Assembly: GCF_017161425.1 (NCBI RefSeq)
Contig: NZ_CP071057.1
Coordinates: 248,001-312,000 of the forward strand
Direction of reading: 5' to 3'
Length of the DNA: 64,000 nucleotides
From: Marinicauda algicola
GTDB lineage: Bacteria; Pseudomonadota; Alphaproteobacteria; Caulobacterales; Maricaulaceae
Positions 16,818 through 25,705 of this stretch are shown here, in pieces. Numbering within the stretch: the first letter of the stretch is position 1; the number at the start of each line of letters is the position of its first letter. The position numbers and the translations under genes were made by a program. The notes below the pieces were generated by a model, which was given only the letters and a program-made list of their open reading frames with translations, was not told the DNA's origin and made no database searches.

Positions 16818-18181
16818 GCGCGGACGGGGCGGACGAGGACGAGGCCGGCGAGCGCGTAGGCGAGCCCGGCCATGAGGATCGACAGCATGAAGGCGCCCGG
16901 CACGGCGAAGACGTATTCGGCGACCGCGATCGTGGCGAGCCCGCCGGCGAGCGCCGCCAGCGCGGAGGCCTCGCCGCCGAAGCGGGTCCTGAGGCCGACG
17001 AGCAGGCTCACCAGCAGCCCCGCCGAGCCGAGCGAACTCGCGATCTCGACCAGGCCGTAGATCGTCTCCCCGCTTGTCGCCACGGCGTAGGCGCACAGCC
17101 CCGCGGCCACGGTGAGGACGCGTGCCGCGACGAGCTTCTCGCGCTCGTCCGCCTCGGGACGCAAACGCGCGTAGATGTTCTCCGTCGACAGTGCGGAGAC
17201 CGCGAGCAGGGCGGAGTCCACGGTCGACAGAACGGCAGAAAAGAGGAAGCCGACGAACACCACGAACAGCGCGCCGGGCAGCAGGTCCCTGGCAAGGTTG
17301 GGCAGGAAGAGATCGCCCTCGGCCGGGTCGAAGCCGAGATGGGGCGCGATCAGCCCGAAGGTCAGCGGGATGAAGCCCACGACGAGATAGGCCGCCCCCG
17401 CGATAAGCCCGCCACGCACCGCGATGCGGGCGGTCCGCGCGCCGAGAAAGCGCGCGATCATCTCCTGCGCGACGATCGAACCCAGAATGGGAATGGCGAA
17501 GGCGTCGAGCCGGGCAATCCAGCTCTCGCCTTCGGGGACCAGAACCAGCTGCTCCGGTTGGATCATGGCAAGGCCCTCGCCGATCCCTCCGGCGCGCATG
17601 AAGAGCAGGACGAGCAGGAGAACGAGCCCGGTGAGCACCACAACGCTCTGCACGATGTCGGTAATGACGTCGCCGAGCAGGCCGCCGAGAAGGGTATAGA
17701 CGATGACGAGCCCCGCCGCGCCGACGAGGGTGAGCTGGACGGGCAGGCCGGCGACGACCGCGATGATCGAGGCGAGCGCCAGAAGCTGCGCGGCCGCCCA
17801 CACCACCGAGGTCGGGATCGCCACGAGCGCGGCGGCGACCTCCGCGCGCGGCCCGAAGCGGTCGCGGAAGAAGTCGGCGAGCGTCATGTAGCCGCGCGCC
17901 CTGAGCTGGCCGGCGACCAGCAGCGCGGCGAGGATCAGGCACAGCGCATAGCCGATCGGTTCCGCCCGCGCGCCCGCGATACCCTCGGTTGCGATCGTCG
18001 CGGTCGAGCCGATGACGGTCTCGCCGCCGAACCAGGTCGCGAACACCGAGATGCCCACCGCGAACAGGCCGAGCCTGCGCCCGGCGACGAGATAATCGGC
18101 ATCCCCGGCGATCTTGCGCGAGGCCCAGTACGCGATGGCGAGCTGGAGGAGGACGTAACCCGCAAGGGCGGCGAGCATCAT
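16814..18181 (-). CDS. sodium:solute symporter (SSS family)
   Basis: A 455-residue inner-membrane protein with about twelve to thirteen helices of the LeuT-type SSS fold. The signatures are YLVAGRRLGLFAVGISVFATWFGGET near the first helices, MTLADFFRDRFG, and the Na2-site region VGFLFSAVLSTVDSALLAVS around residues 310-330. It probably imports an organic acid, sugar or amino acid with sodium; the substrate cannot be read from sequence. It lies eight bases downstream of the AidB gene on the same strand and may be cotranscribed with it. Confidence 0.9.
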   Translation of the reverse strand: MMLAALAGYVLLQLAIAYWASRKIAGDADYLVAGRRLGLFAVGISVFATWFGGETVIGSTATIATEGIAGARAEPIGYALCLILAALLVAGQLRARGYMTLADFFRDRFGPRAEVAAALVAIPTSVVWAAAQLLALASIIAVVAGLPVQLTLVGAAGLVIVYTLLGGLLGDVITDIVQSVVVLTGLVLLLVLLFMRAGGIGEGLAMIQPEQLVLVPEGESWIARLDAFAIPILGSIVAQEMIARFLGARTARIAVRGGLIAGAAYLVVGFIPLTFGLIAPHLGFDPAEGDLFLPNLARDLLPGALFVVFVGFLFSAVLSTVDSALLAVSALSTENIYARLRPEADEREKLVAARVLTVAAGLCAYAVATSGETIYGLVEIASSLGSAGLLVSLLVGLRTRFGGEASALAALAGGLATIAVAEYVFAVPGAFMLSILMAGLAYALAGLVLVRPVRA

Positions 18182-18188
18182 CGCGGGT

Positions 18189-19841
18189 CTAGACCTTCAG
18201 CCGCGCCCGATCGATCAGCGTGTCCGCGTCGATCTGCGCCGAGCCGGCGCCGAGCATCACGGGAGTTTCGTCGATGCGCCGCGCGATGAAGGCGTCCGCG
18301 ACCGGATCGAGGCCGGCGCGGATGAGGCTCGCGGCGATGAGGGCGAGGGTGGCCTGCTCGGCGAAGCGGCGCGCATCGGCCTCGCCGATCCCGCCTTCAA
18401 CGGTCTGGCCGAGCCGCTTCAGGCGCTCGTCCAGCGCCGGGTGATGGCCCGCGGCGTTCGCCATCTCGGCCTTCAGCGCCTCCCGCGCCGCCTCGTCGCG
18501 GGCAAGCGCGCGCAACACGTCGAGCGCGATGACATTGCCCGAGCCTTCCCAGATGGCGTTGAGCGGGCTCTGGCGGAACATGCGCGCGAGCGGGAATTCC
18601 TCGACATAGCCGACCCCGCCATGCGCCTCCATCGCCTCATAGACGAGATAGGGCGCGCGCTTGCAGATCCAGTACTTGGCGAGCGGGGTGAGGATGCGCG
18701 CCAGCGCGGCCTCGTGCTCGTCTTCCTTCGCCTTGTCGAACGCCTCCGCGACGCGGAAGGCCAGCGCCATCACGCCGTCGGCCTCCATCGCCATCTCGGC
18801 GAGCACCTCGCGCATCAGCGGCTGGTCGACGAGCCGGCGCTGGAAGGCGCTCCTTCGGTCGGCGTGCCAGATCGCCGTCGAGGCCGCCTGGCGGATGAGG
18901 CCGGCCGAACCCACGAGGCAGTCGAGCCTCGTGTGGTTGACCATCTCGATGATGGTGCGCACCCCGCGGCCCTTCTCCCCGACCCGGCGCGCCCAGGCGC
19001 CCTTGTACTCGATCTCGGAAGAGGCGTTGGAGCGGTCGCCGAGCTTGTCCTTCAGGCGCTGGATCTCGATGGTGTTGCGCGTGCCGCCCGGCCGCCAGCG
19101 CGGGACGAGATAGCAGGACAGGCGCTCGTCGCCCTCTTCGTAGGCGAGAGTGAGGAAGGCGTCGCTCATCGGCGCGGAACAGAACCATTTGTGGCCCGTC
19201 AGCTCGACCTCGCCATCGCCGTCCAGCGGCCTGGCCTTCGTGGTGTTCGCCCGCACGTCCGAGCCGCCCTGCTTCTCGGTCATCGCCATGCCGAGGGTGA
19301 GGCCGGTCTTCTGCTCCTTCGGCAAGAAGCGCCTGTCGTACATGCCCGAGGTCGCGCCCGCGACCCAGTCACGGGTCCACCCGGCATGCTCGAGCGCGGG
19401 CACGCAGGCATAGGTCATCGACATCGGGCAGCACACTCCGTCATCGGCCTTGCCCATGAGGATCATCAGAGCGCTGTGCAGCGAATGCCCGCCCTCCTTC
19501 ACCGTCCAGGCCGCGCTGGAGACCCCGTTGGAGAGCCCGAGATCCATGAGCGCGTGGTAGGCGGGATGGAACTCCACCTCGTCGATGCGCCGGCCGAAGC
19601 GGTCGAACGGCTTGAACTGAGGCGGGTTGCGGTTGGCCTCGATGCCCCAGGTCTGGACCTCCTCGGAACCCACCTTCGCGCCGAACTCGGACAGGCGCTG
19701 GGCATGGGATTGCGCCGGCGAGCGCGCGATGGCGTCCGAGAGGATGGTGTCGGCAGAGAAGAAATCGATCCCCGTCATCACCTCCGACTGGTTGAATACC
19801 TCGTGGGTGGGCAAATCGGTGCGTGGCTTGTAGTGGGTCAT
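18189..19841 (-). CDS. aidB: AidB-type acyl-CoA dehydrogenase
   Basis: A 550-residue flavoprotein. Family members combine the acyl-CoA dehydrogenase fold with a C-terminal helical DNA-binding domain and belong to the adaptive response to alkylation. The diagnostic features are the N-terminal helper domain (THEVFNQSEVMTGIDFF), the FAD region TEKQGGSDVRANTT and KWFCSAPMSDAFL, and the AidB C-terminal motif IWEGSGNVIALDVLRAL. The length is that of AidB (about 540), not of a standard 380-residue dehydrogenase. No alkylation-response regulator is adjacent, though a 3-methyladenine glycosylase gene lies 3 kb away on the opposite strand. Confidence 0.88.
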   Translation of the reverse strand: MTHYKPRTDLPTHEVFNQSEVMTGIDFFSADTILSDAIARSPAQSHAQRLSEFGAKVGSEEVQTWGIEANRNPPQFKPFDRFGRRIDEVEFHPAYHALMDLGLSNGVSSAAWTVKEGGHSLHSALMILMGKADDGVCCPMSMTYACVPALEHAGWTRDWVAGATSGMYDRRFLPKEQKTGLTLGMAMTEKQGGSDVRANTTKARPLDGDGEVELTGHKWFCSAPMSDAFLTLAYEEGDERLSCYLVPRWRPGGTRNTIEIQRLKDKLGDRSNASSEIEYKGAWARRVGEKGRGVRTIIEMVNHTRLDCLVGSAGLIRQAASTAIWHADRRSAFQRRLVDQPLMREVLAEMAMEADGVMALAFRVAEAFDKAKEDEHEAALARILTPLAKYWICKRAPYLVYEAMEAHGGVGYVEEFPLARMFRQSPLNAIWEGSGNVIALDVLRALARDEAAREALKAEMANAAGHHPALDERLKRLGQTVEGGIGEADARRFAEQATLALIAASLIRAGLDPVADAFIARRIDETPVMLGAGSAQIDADTLIDRARLKV

Positions 19842-20007
19842 CGTCTCTCTCCGGCGGGGCGGAACTTCAGGCTCTGTCGGGTGGCGATGTTAGCCTGCCG
19901 CGGGACGCGGGTAAGCCCGGCGGCGTGGATTTTTGCCGCTTCGATGCATCCGCATGCCGCGCAGGGCGCATCCTTCTCGGCAAGTCGAACCGTCAAGGAG
20001 CCTCCCC

Positions 20008-21165
20008 ATGCTTGTCCCCGCCCTGTTCGCCGCCGCCCTTGTACAGGCCCAGCCGGCCGTGGAGATCGAGAATTTCGCCGGCCGCATCGAGATCGTCTCC
20101 GGCCCCTCGCTTTCGGCCGAACTCCTGCAGCCCGGCCCGGCCGGAGCGCCGCGGATCGTGGAAGGGACGGGTGGCCTGACCCTCGATGGCGGTCTCGACA
20201 TGCGCCGCTGGCGCTGCCACGGCGCGCGCTTCTTTCACACGTCCGACAATCAGCGCGTCGGCCCGTCGCGGCGCGAGGCGGTTCCCTTCGAGGATCTCGC
20301 GAGCGTGCGCATCACGGTGCCCGAGGGCACGGCGGTCTCGATCCGGGAGTCGATCGTGCAGGGCAGTGCCGGCGATCTCGGCGCGCTGACGGTCGAGGCC
20401 GAGCATTGCGGCAATCTGGAAACCGGCGCGATCGCGGGCGATGCCGGCATCGCGCTGTCGGGCTCGATGGACGTGACCACCGGCGATGTCGGCGGTGCCG
20501 CCGAGATCGCGGTGTCCGCGTCGGGCGATGTCCGCATCGGCGACGCGGGCCGGCTGAGTGCGTCGCTGTCCGGTTCGGGCGACGTGCAGGCCGGCGATGT
20601 GCGCGGTCCCCTCGCGGCCCGCCTCACCGCGTCCGGCGACTTCACCGCCGGGACGAGCACGGCCGCGGAGGTTACCGCGACAGGCTCGGGCGATGTCGAA
20701 CTCGGCGCTGTTGCCGGCCGGCTCGAGGCGCGCCTGTCCGCTTCCGGCGATCTGTCGGCCGGAAATGTCGGATCGCTCGATGCGGTCTCCACCGGCTCGG
20801 GCGATGTGGATGTCGGCGACTCCGAAGGGCCGGTCAGCTTCCGCTCGGCGGCCTCGGGCAGCCTCTCGGGCGGGCGCGCGGCCGGGCTCGACGCGACGCT
20901 CAACGGATCGGGCGGGGCCTATCTCGCGGCCGTCGAGGGGGCGGTGGCGATCGTGATCACCGCCTCGGGCGACGTCGAGATCGACGCCGGCCGGGCCGAA
21001 CCGTTCAGCGTGCGCTCCACGGGCTCGGGCGACGTGTCCTTCGGAGGCACCGCGGTTTCGCCGCAGATCGACCTGGCCGCGGGCGGCGGCGTCTACGTGC
21101 AGGCCACCGAGGGCGCCGCGCGCGTCCAGTCGAGCGGCAGCGGTGCCTTCCGCACCGCCCACTAG
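20008..21165 (+). CDS. exported GSGD-repeat beta-helix protein (DUF2807/DUF4097-like)
   Basis: About 385 residues with a signal peptide (MLVPALFAAALVQAQ) and then a beta-strand-rich body. From about residue 145 on, the phrases ASGD(V/F/L) and GSGDV alternate with a period of roughly 19-20 residues over about ten units, ending SSGSGAFRTAH. This period and the Ser-Gly-Asp turns fit a single-stranded right-handed beta-helix, as in the head-GIN type DUF2807 domain. It is probably periplasmic or surface-attached, possibly adhesin-like; this is inference. AAGGAG precedes ATG 20008 by seven bases. The stop shares CTAG with the convergent rlmB-type gene. Confidence 0.82.
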   Translation: MLVPALFAAALVQAQPAVEIENFAGRIEIVSGPSLSAELLQPGPAGAPRIVEGTGGLTLDGGLDMRRWRCHGARFFHTSDNQRVGPSRREAVPFEDLASVRITVPEGTAVSIRESIVQGSAGDLGALTVEAEHCGNLETGAIAGDAGIALSGSMDVTTGDVGGAAEIAVSASGDVRIGDAGRLSASLSGSGDVQAGDVRGPLAARLTASGDFTAGTSTAAEVTATGSGDVELGAVAGRLEARLSASGDLSAGNVGSLDAVSTGSGDVDVGDSEGPVSFRSAASGSLSGGRAAGLDATLNGSGGAYLAAVEGAVAIVITASGDVEIDAGRAEPFSVRSTGSGDVSFGGTAVSPQIDLAAGGGVYVQATEGAARVQSSGSGAFRTAH

Positions 21166-21956
21166 CGCGGCGGATTGATGCGCGGATTGTAGCGGCTCGC
21201 CTCATAGAGCGCGACCGCGGCGGCGGTGGAGACGTTCAGGCTCTCGGCCAGCTCGCTCATCGGGATGCGCACCAGCGCGTCGCAGTGCTCGGCGACGCGC
21301 GGGCGCAGGCCCTTGTCCTCGGCGCCGAGCACCAGCACGAGGCCGGGCCCGGCCGCTTGCCTGACCGCGTCGGCGAGCGACAGCGTCGCCTCGCCCGCCA
21401 GGCCGAGCACCACCCGGCCTTCCTCGCGCAGTGCCTTCAGCGTGTCGGCGATGTTGACCACCCGCACGTGGTCGACGGCCTCGGTCGTACCCACGGCGCT
21501 CTTGCACACCGTGCCGAACAGGGGCGGGGACTTCCTGTCCTGCATGACGATGGCGCGGGCGCCGAACGCGGCGGCGGACCGGAAGATGGCGCCGACATTG
21601 TGCGGATCGGTGATCTGGTCGAGCACCACCAGGAGGCCGTGCGTGGGGTCGGCGACCGATCGCAGGGGCGCCGGCTCGAGCGCCGCGGCCCGCGCCGCGA
21701 AGCCCTGGTGCACCGCGCCCTCGGGCAGGGATCTTGCAATCCTGTCGGGGCTCTCCATCTCGAAAGGCGTACCCTCGGGCAGATCGCGCGCGGCGTTCTG
21801 CGACACGTAGAGCGCCCGGATCTCCCGCCTCGGGTTTGCCAGGGCGGCCAGGACCGCATGGCGGCCCCAGATCCAGCCCTCCTCTATCTGCGTGATCTTG
21901 CCTGCAGAACGGGCTGCATCGGGCTTTTTCGGGGTGTTGCGCCGCTCGGGGGCCAT
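21162..21956 (-). CDS. rlmB: 23S rRNA (guanosine-2'-O)-methyltransferase RlmB / TrmH-family SPOUT methyltransferase
   Basis: A 264-residue SPOUT methyltransferase with an N-terminal substrate-binding domain (WIWGRHAVLAALANPRREIRALYVS) and the three knotted motifs: VVLDQITDPHNVGAIFRSA, LVLVLGAEDKGLRP and IPMSELAESLNVSTAAAVALYE. This combination fits RlmB, which methylates G2251 in the peptidyl-transferase centre. Other TrmH-family members are possible. The basic N-terminal extension (MAPERRNTPKKPD) is variable in the family. I chose ATG 21956 because the protein begins there before the conserved domain; a longer frame exists upstream. It diverges from tRNA-Tyr. Confidence 0.92.
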   Translation of the reverse strand: MAPERRNTPKKPDAARSAGKITQIEEGWIWGRHAVLAALANPRREIRALYVSQNAARDLPEGTPFEMESPDRIARSLPEGAVHQGFAARAAALEPAPLRSVADPTHGLLVVLDQITDPHNVGAIFRSAAAFGARAIVMQDRKSPPLFGTVCKSAVGTTEAVDHVRVVNIADTLKALREEGRVVLGLAGEATLSLADAVRQAAGPGLVLVLGAEDKGLRPRVAEHCDALVRIPMSELAESLNVSTAAAVALYEASRYNPRINPPR

Positions 21957-22071
21957 GGATATAGTCCGCGCTCCAATTCGGGGAGCGGCCTCGTTAGGAC
22001 GGCAGGAGCGGCAACGCAACACCGTTCAGCGGGGCGGTTTTTTTCCGGTTGGGCCCACCGCATGGGTTTCT

Positions 22072-22157
22072 GGAGGGGTGGGAGAGTGGTTAAATCCAGC
22101 AGACTGTAAATCTGCCCGCTTCGGCGTACGCTGGTTCGAATCCAGCCCCCTCCACCA
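22072..22157 (+). tRNA. tRNA-Tyr(GUA)
   Basis: An 86-nt class-II tRNA. The acceptor stem GGAGGGG pairs with CCCCTCC, the anticodon loop CTGTAAA carries GTA (tyrosine codons TAC/TAT), a long variable arm (CCCGCTTCGGCGTAC) follows and the T-arm is CTGGTTCGAATCCAG. CCA is encoded at 22155-22157. tyrS itself is about 4.4 kb away, so the tRNA and its synthetase are not cotranscribed. Confidence 0.97.
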
Positions 22158-22169
22158 TTTGCAGCCGGT

Positions 22170-22209
22170 CTGCCGATAGGCAGATCAATCGATCCGGTGA
22201 ATCGATTGA
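22170..22209 (+). repeat. two adjacent perfect inverted repeats just after tRNA-Tyr
   Basis: The first hairpin is CTGCC-GATA-GGCAG (22170-22183). The second, one base further, has nine-base arms TCAATCGAT and ATCGATTGA around CCGGTGA (22185-22209). No T-tract follows, so these look like 3'-trailer processing or pausing structures rather than a standard terminator; an operator is also possible. The rest of the 22158-22446 gap (289 bp) contains no gene I can support. Confidence 0.4.
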
Positions 22210-22446
22210 AGGCGGAGAATGCCCCGGCAGGGGCCTTCGCTCGCTCCCGCGAGCTTCGGCCAGGCAAGCCCCAACCTGTCATTCGAGCGAAGGCGGACCG
22301 GCGCGAGGCGCGCTCCCGGGCGCGTCGTCGTGGAAAGCCCCTTCAAGCCGATCGAGCGACGGCTGGCGATTGCCTGTCCGGCGGAACGGCTTCAGTGTAG
22401 CGCCTGTTGGCCACACATCATGTTCGAGCGGTTCAGGAGGCGTTTC

Positions 22447-22872
22447 ATGACCCCGAAACTCACGATCTTTCTCGCCGGCGCCGCCGCGGTGCTGGCAGCG
22501 GCCTGCACGACCGCGGTCGATGGCGAGCCGAAAGGCGCTGCGGCCTTCGCCGACGATCCAAGGCTCGGCGAGCCCGTCGACCGGCTCTGCTTCGCGCGCC
22601 AGATTCACGGCTTCGGGCAGACCACCGACCGCACCATCGTGGTCGAGGCAAGCGTGAACGAGCACTATCTCATCGAGACCGCCGGCTATTGTCCCGATCT
22701 CGACTGGGCGCAGTCGATCAGCTTCGACGCCTTCTCCTCGTGCCTGTCGCGGGGGGATTCCCTCATTCCCTACACGAGCATTTTCGGGCCCGATCACAGC
22801 GATCTGCGCCCGCCGCGCGAGTGTCTGATCCGCGAGATCTACGCCTGGGATCCCGAAGCGGGCGAAGACTGA
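22447..22872 (+). CDS. DUF6491-like lipoprotein (copy 2)
   Basis: A 141-residue lipoprotein, paralog of the gene at 2748-3176. The signal peptide MTPKLTIFLAGAAAVLAAAC ends in a lipobox cysteine at residue 20. The mature part matches copy 1 at DDPRLGEPVDRLCFAR, GFGQTTDRT, VVEASVNEHYLIET, RGDSLIPY, FGPD and EIYAWDPE. ATG 22447 has AGGAGG six to seven bases upstream. Copies share about half of their residues by eye, with the cysteine pattern kept. Function unknown. It stands between tRNA-Tyr and the AlkA-like gene without an obvious operon partner. Confidence 0.82.
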   Translation: MTPKLTIFLAGAAAVLAAACTTAVDGEPKGAAAFADDPRLGEPVDRLCFARQIHGFGQTTDRTIVVEASVNEHYLIETAGYCPDLDWAQSISFDAFSSCLSRGDSLIPYTSIFGPDHSDLRPPRECLIREIYAWDPEAGED

Positions 22873-22971
22873 GCGGGACGCCGGCCGGGCGCGGCAGCTC
22901 CGGTCCGCACACCGGCAGCCCGCTTCGTGAGGCCGCTTCCGGCGCGGCGTGGACCTCGCTAGTCTCGCGCC

Positions 22972-23577
22972 ATGTGCGAACACATTCACGCCCGCTTCGT
23001 CGAGATCGGCCATGGCCTGAGCCCCGCGCTCGGCGGCGCGCTGTCGCGCCTCGGCCCGGTGGCGTTCACCCCCGACGATTCCCAGCCGCTCTGTGAGCGG
23101 CTCGCCCGCTCGGTGGCCGGTCAGCAATTGAGCGTGAAGGCGGCGCGCACGATCTGGAGCCGGGTGGAGGCCGCGGCGGGTGACGTGCCGCTGATGGACT
23201 TCCTGCGCGAGCGCAACGCCGCCACCCTGCGCGCCTGCGGCCTGTCGGGAGCCAAGACCGCCGCGGTCTGCGCCATCGCCGCGGAGGCGCGCGCCGGCGG
23301 GCTGGACTCCGGCGAGCTGCGCTATCTCTGCGCCGCCGACCGCGCGCGTCATCTCACGCGGATCAGAGGTGTCGGCCCCTGGACCGCCGACATGGTCAAC
23401 ATGTTCTATTTCGGCGAGGAGGACATCTGGCCGGACGGCGACATCGCCGCGCGCAACACGCTGGCGAGCCTCACCAGCAAGCGGCGCAAGACGATCCGCA
23501 CCGCCGAACGCTTCGCCCCGCACCGCACGCGCCTGGCGCTCTACATGTGGCGCTGGGTGGATGCGCGGCCGGACTGA
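22972..23577 (+). CDS. DNA-3-methyladenine glycosylase II-like (HhH-GPD, AlkA family)
   Basis: A 201-residue base-excision repair glycosylase that would remove alkylated purines. The helix-hairpin-helix GVGPWTADMVNMFYFG is followed by the catalytic aspartate region EEDIWPDGDIAARN, where the second Asp is at the usual HhH-GPD position. The N-terminal part (PLCERLARSVAGQQLSVKAA) is the conserved first helix of the fold. At 201 residues it lacks the extra N-terminal domain of E. coli AlkA and matches the short alphaproteobacterial forms. It is convergent with the crotonase gene, with a gap of only six bases. Confidence 0.9.
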   Translation: MCEHIHARFVEIGHGLSPALGGALSRLGPVAFTPDDSQPLCERLARSVAGQQLSVKAARTIWSRVEAAAGDVPLMDFLRERNAATLRACGLSGAKTAAVCAIAAEARAGGLDSGELRYLCAADRARHLTRIRGVGPWTADMVNMFYFGEEDIWPDGDIAARNTLASLTSKRRKTIRTAERFAPHRTRLALYMWRWVDARPD

Positions 23578-23583
23578 GCGACC

Positions 23584-24453
23584 TCAGGACCGCCGATACG
23601 GCCTCTTGCTCACCCCCTCCGCGATCGGCGCGCCGGAATCCCGTTCCTCGACCGCCTCCTTGAACCCCACCTCCTGGGCGCGCTGGCGGAACCAGATGCC
23701 TTCGGGGGAGTGGCGGGCCATGCCGTCGAACAGGGTGGCGAAGCGCTGGGTGTTGGCGAGCCCTTGCGCCTCGACCGCTTGGTTGACGACCATCTTGGTC
23801 ATCATCAGCTGGTTCCTCGGCACGCCCTTGAGGCGGCCGGCGAGCCTGTCGATCGCGGCGTCGAGTTCGGCTTCGGGCACGGCTTCCAGCGCGAGCCCGA
23901 TGCGCTCGGCCTCGCGCCCGTCGATGAGGTCTCCGGTCATCATCAGGCGTTTCGCCTGCTGGGGCCCCAGGCGGTGGACCCACATCGCCGGCGTCGGAAC
24001 GCCCCACACGCGCGCCGGCGGATAGCCGATGCGCGCATCGGTGGCCATGATCACGAAGTCGCAGCACAGCGCGATGTCCGAGCCGCCAGCCGCCGCCGCG
24101 CCGTGAATGCGCGCGATCGTCGGCTTGCTGGCGCGCCACAGGCTCATGAAGTCCTGCGTATTGCGCTCCATCATGGCGAAATCGACCATCGGGTCCCAAG
24201 GCATGTCCTGGCTGCCGGGGATTTCCCCCTCGGCCTCGGCGTATTCCTTCAGGTCGTAGCCGCCGCAAAATCCCTTGCCCGCCCCGCGAACCACGATGAC
24301 GTGGACGTCGGGATCGTCCTCGGCGCGCTCCACCGCGCGGCGGATCTCGCCGGGCATGGCCTGGTTGATGGCGTTGAGGCGCTCGGGGCGATTGAGGGTG
24401 ATCGTCGCGACCCGGTCGCCGGCCGTGTAGAGGAGGGTGGTGAAGTCGCTCAT
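23584..24453 (-). CDS. enoyl-CoA hydratase/isomerase (crotonase family)
   Basis: A 289-residue crotonase-fold protein. The CoA-binding and oxyanion signatures are [34 protein letters not shown] and [21 protein letters not shown]. The catalytic pair of hydratases is not evident (the position after GG is Ser-Asp), so an isomerase, ligase or epimerase role is also possible. The C-terminal part ([19 protein letters not shown]) resembles crotonases used in catabolism of methyl-branched or sterol-like acyl-CoAs. Its start overlaps the stop of the CoA-transferase gene, so the two act in one acyl-CoA pathway. Confidence 0.88.
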   Translation of the reverse strand: MSDFTTLLYTAGDRVATITLNRPERLNAINQAMPGEIRRAVERAEDDPDVHVIVVRGAGKGFCGGYDLKEYAEAEGEIPGSQDMPWDPMVDFAMMERNTQDFMSLWRASKPTIARIHGAAAAGGSDIALCCDFVIMATDARIGYPPARVWGVPTPAMWVHRLGPQQAKRLMMTGDLIDGREAERIGLALEAVPEAELDAAIDRLAGRLKGVPRNQLMMTKMVVNQAVEAQGLANTQRFATLFDGMARHSPEGIWFRQRAQEVGFKEAVEERDSGAPIAEGVSKRPYRRS

Positions 24454-25610
24454 GTCTGCCCCGTCAGCGTGTCGATCTCGTCGTCGGAAAACCCGGCCTC
24501 ACTCAGCACCGCCCGCGTGTCCGCGCCGATGTCGCCCTTGGCCGTCGCGCCCATGCCGGGGCGCTCGCCGTCGAAGCGGGCGGGGCTGCCGGGCAGGCGC
24601 ACCGGCCCGGCCTTGCCGGCCTGCGCCTCGTAGAGGAAGTCGCTCGCGGCGAGCTGGGCATGGGTCAGCATCTCGTCGGAGGTGTTCACCTTGCCGGCCG
24701 GAACGCCCTTTTCGCGCAGGCGGGCAAGGATGGTCTCTATGTCGATCTGCTCCACCCTCGGCTCGCATACCTGCCGGATCGTGTCCCAGTTCAGGAAGCG
24801 GCTGGCCATGTCGGCGCAGCGTTCGTCGGACAGGAGCTCGTCCGCGCCCACCGCTTCGCACCAGCCGGTAAACTCCTTCTCCGACAGCATCACCACTACG
24901 AACCAGCCGCCCTTCGCCTTCCAGGGCCGGTAGACCTTGGCGATGGAGGGGCCTTCGCGCGCCGGGTCGGCGAGGGTGAGGGACATGTGCACGTCCATCC
25001 AGGAAAACGCCGTGGCGGCTTCCAGCATGGACACCTCAACGCGCCGCCCCCTGCCGTCCTTCTCGCGCGCGTAGAGCGCGGCGGTGACGGCCTGGACGAG
25101 ATACATCCCCGAGACCTTGTCGCAGATATATTGCGGGTAGAGGGCGGGCTCCTGGCCGCCCGGACGCGCGGCGAGCCCGCTCTCGGCCTGGATCACCGGA
25201 TCGTAGGCGCGCACGGTCTTGAGCGGCCCGCTCGGGCCGAAGCCGGTGACCTCGCCGATGATCAGGCGCGGATGGCGCCGCCGCAGCGCGTCCGCATCGA
25301 GGCCCATGCGCTCGGCGACGCCGGGGCGGTAGTTGTGCAGGAGCACGTCGGCATCCTTCAGCAGGCGCTCCAGCGCGTCGCGCCCGGCCGCGGTGGAGAG
25401 ATCCAGGCGGATCAGCCGCTTGCCGCGCCCGAGCACGTGATGGGTCGAGCTCGCCCCGTCCTTGGCGATGAAGCCGAGCCGGCGGATGAGATCGCCGCCG
25501 GGGGGCTCGACCTTGATCACCTCGGCGCCCTGCTGGGCGAGCACCAGGCTCGCCAGCGGCCCGGCGACCACGGTCGTGAGATCGATGACGCGCACGCGAT
25601 CGAGCACCAT
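24450..25610 (-). CDS. CaiB/BaiF (class III) CoA-transferase
   Basis: A 386-residue family III CoA-transferase, moving CoA between carboxylic acids or racemising 2-methylacyl-CoA (the Amacr type has the same fold). The N-terminus [21 protein letters not shown] and [13 protein letters not shown] is diagnostic. The catalytic aspartate is probably in the phrase [15 protein letters not shown], near residue 163. The remaining motifs are [13 protein letters not shown] and [14 protein letters not shown]. It is coupled to the crotonase gene downstream. It is divergent from the sulfurtransferase gene across a 95-bp gap that must hold promoters in both directions. Confidence 0.9.
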   Translation of the reverse strand: MVLDRVRVIDLTTVVAGPLASLVLAQQGAEVIKVEPPGGDLIRRLGFIAKDGASSTHHVLGRGKRLIRLDLSTAAGRDALERLLKDADVLLHNYRPGVAERMGLDADALRRRHPRLIIGEVTGFGPSGPLKTVRAYDPVIQAESGLAARPGGQEPALYPQYICDKVSGMYLVQAVTAALYAREKDGRGRRVEVSMLEAATAFSWMDVHMSLTLADPAREGPSIAKVYRPWKAKGGWFVVVMLSEKEFTGWCEAVGADELLSDERCADMASRFLNWDTIRQVCEPRVEQIDIETILARLREKGVPAGKVNTSDEMLTHAQLAASDFLYEAQAGKAGPVRLPGSPARFDGERPGMGATAKGDIGADTRAVLSEAGFSDDEIDTLTGQT

Positions 25611-25705
25611 TGTCTCCTCCCTGTCTTCGTATCCAGGCTCACAGTGGCGGGCTTCGAACCGGTCTGCAATCTGCTAGCCTGACCACCCCGGCTCAGGAGG
25701 GTCTC

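Noticed and set aside
20440-21160. Periodic sequence that could be taken for a CRISPR or tandem DNA repeat
   Set aside because: The periodicity is at protein level (GSGD turns) with varied DNA; there are no identical repeats with spacers.
18441-22109. A very long (about 1200-codon) open frame antisense to aidB, the GSGD-repeat protein region and rlmB
   Set aside because: GC-rich DNA leaves long antisense frames open; the residues are arginine/alanine/glycine-rich with no family pattern, and genes with clear motifs occupy the other strand or frames.
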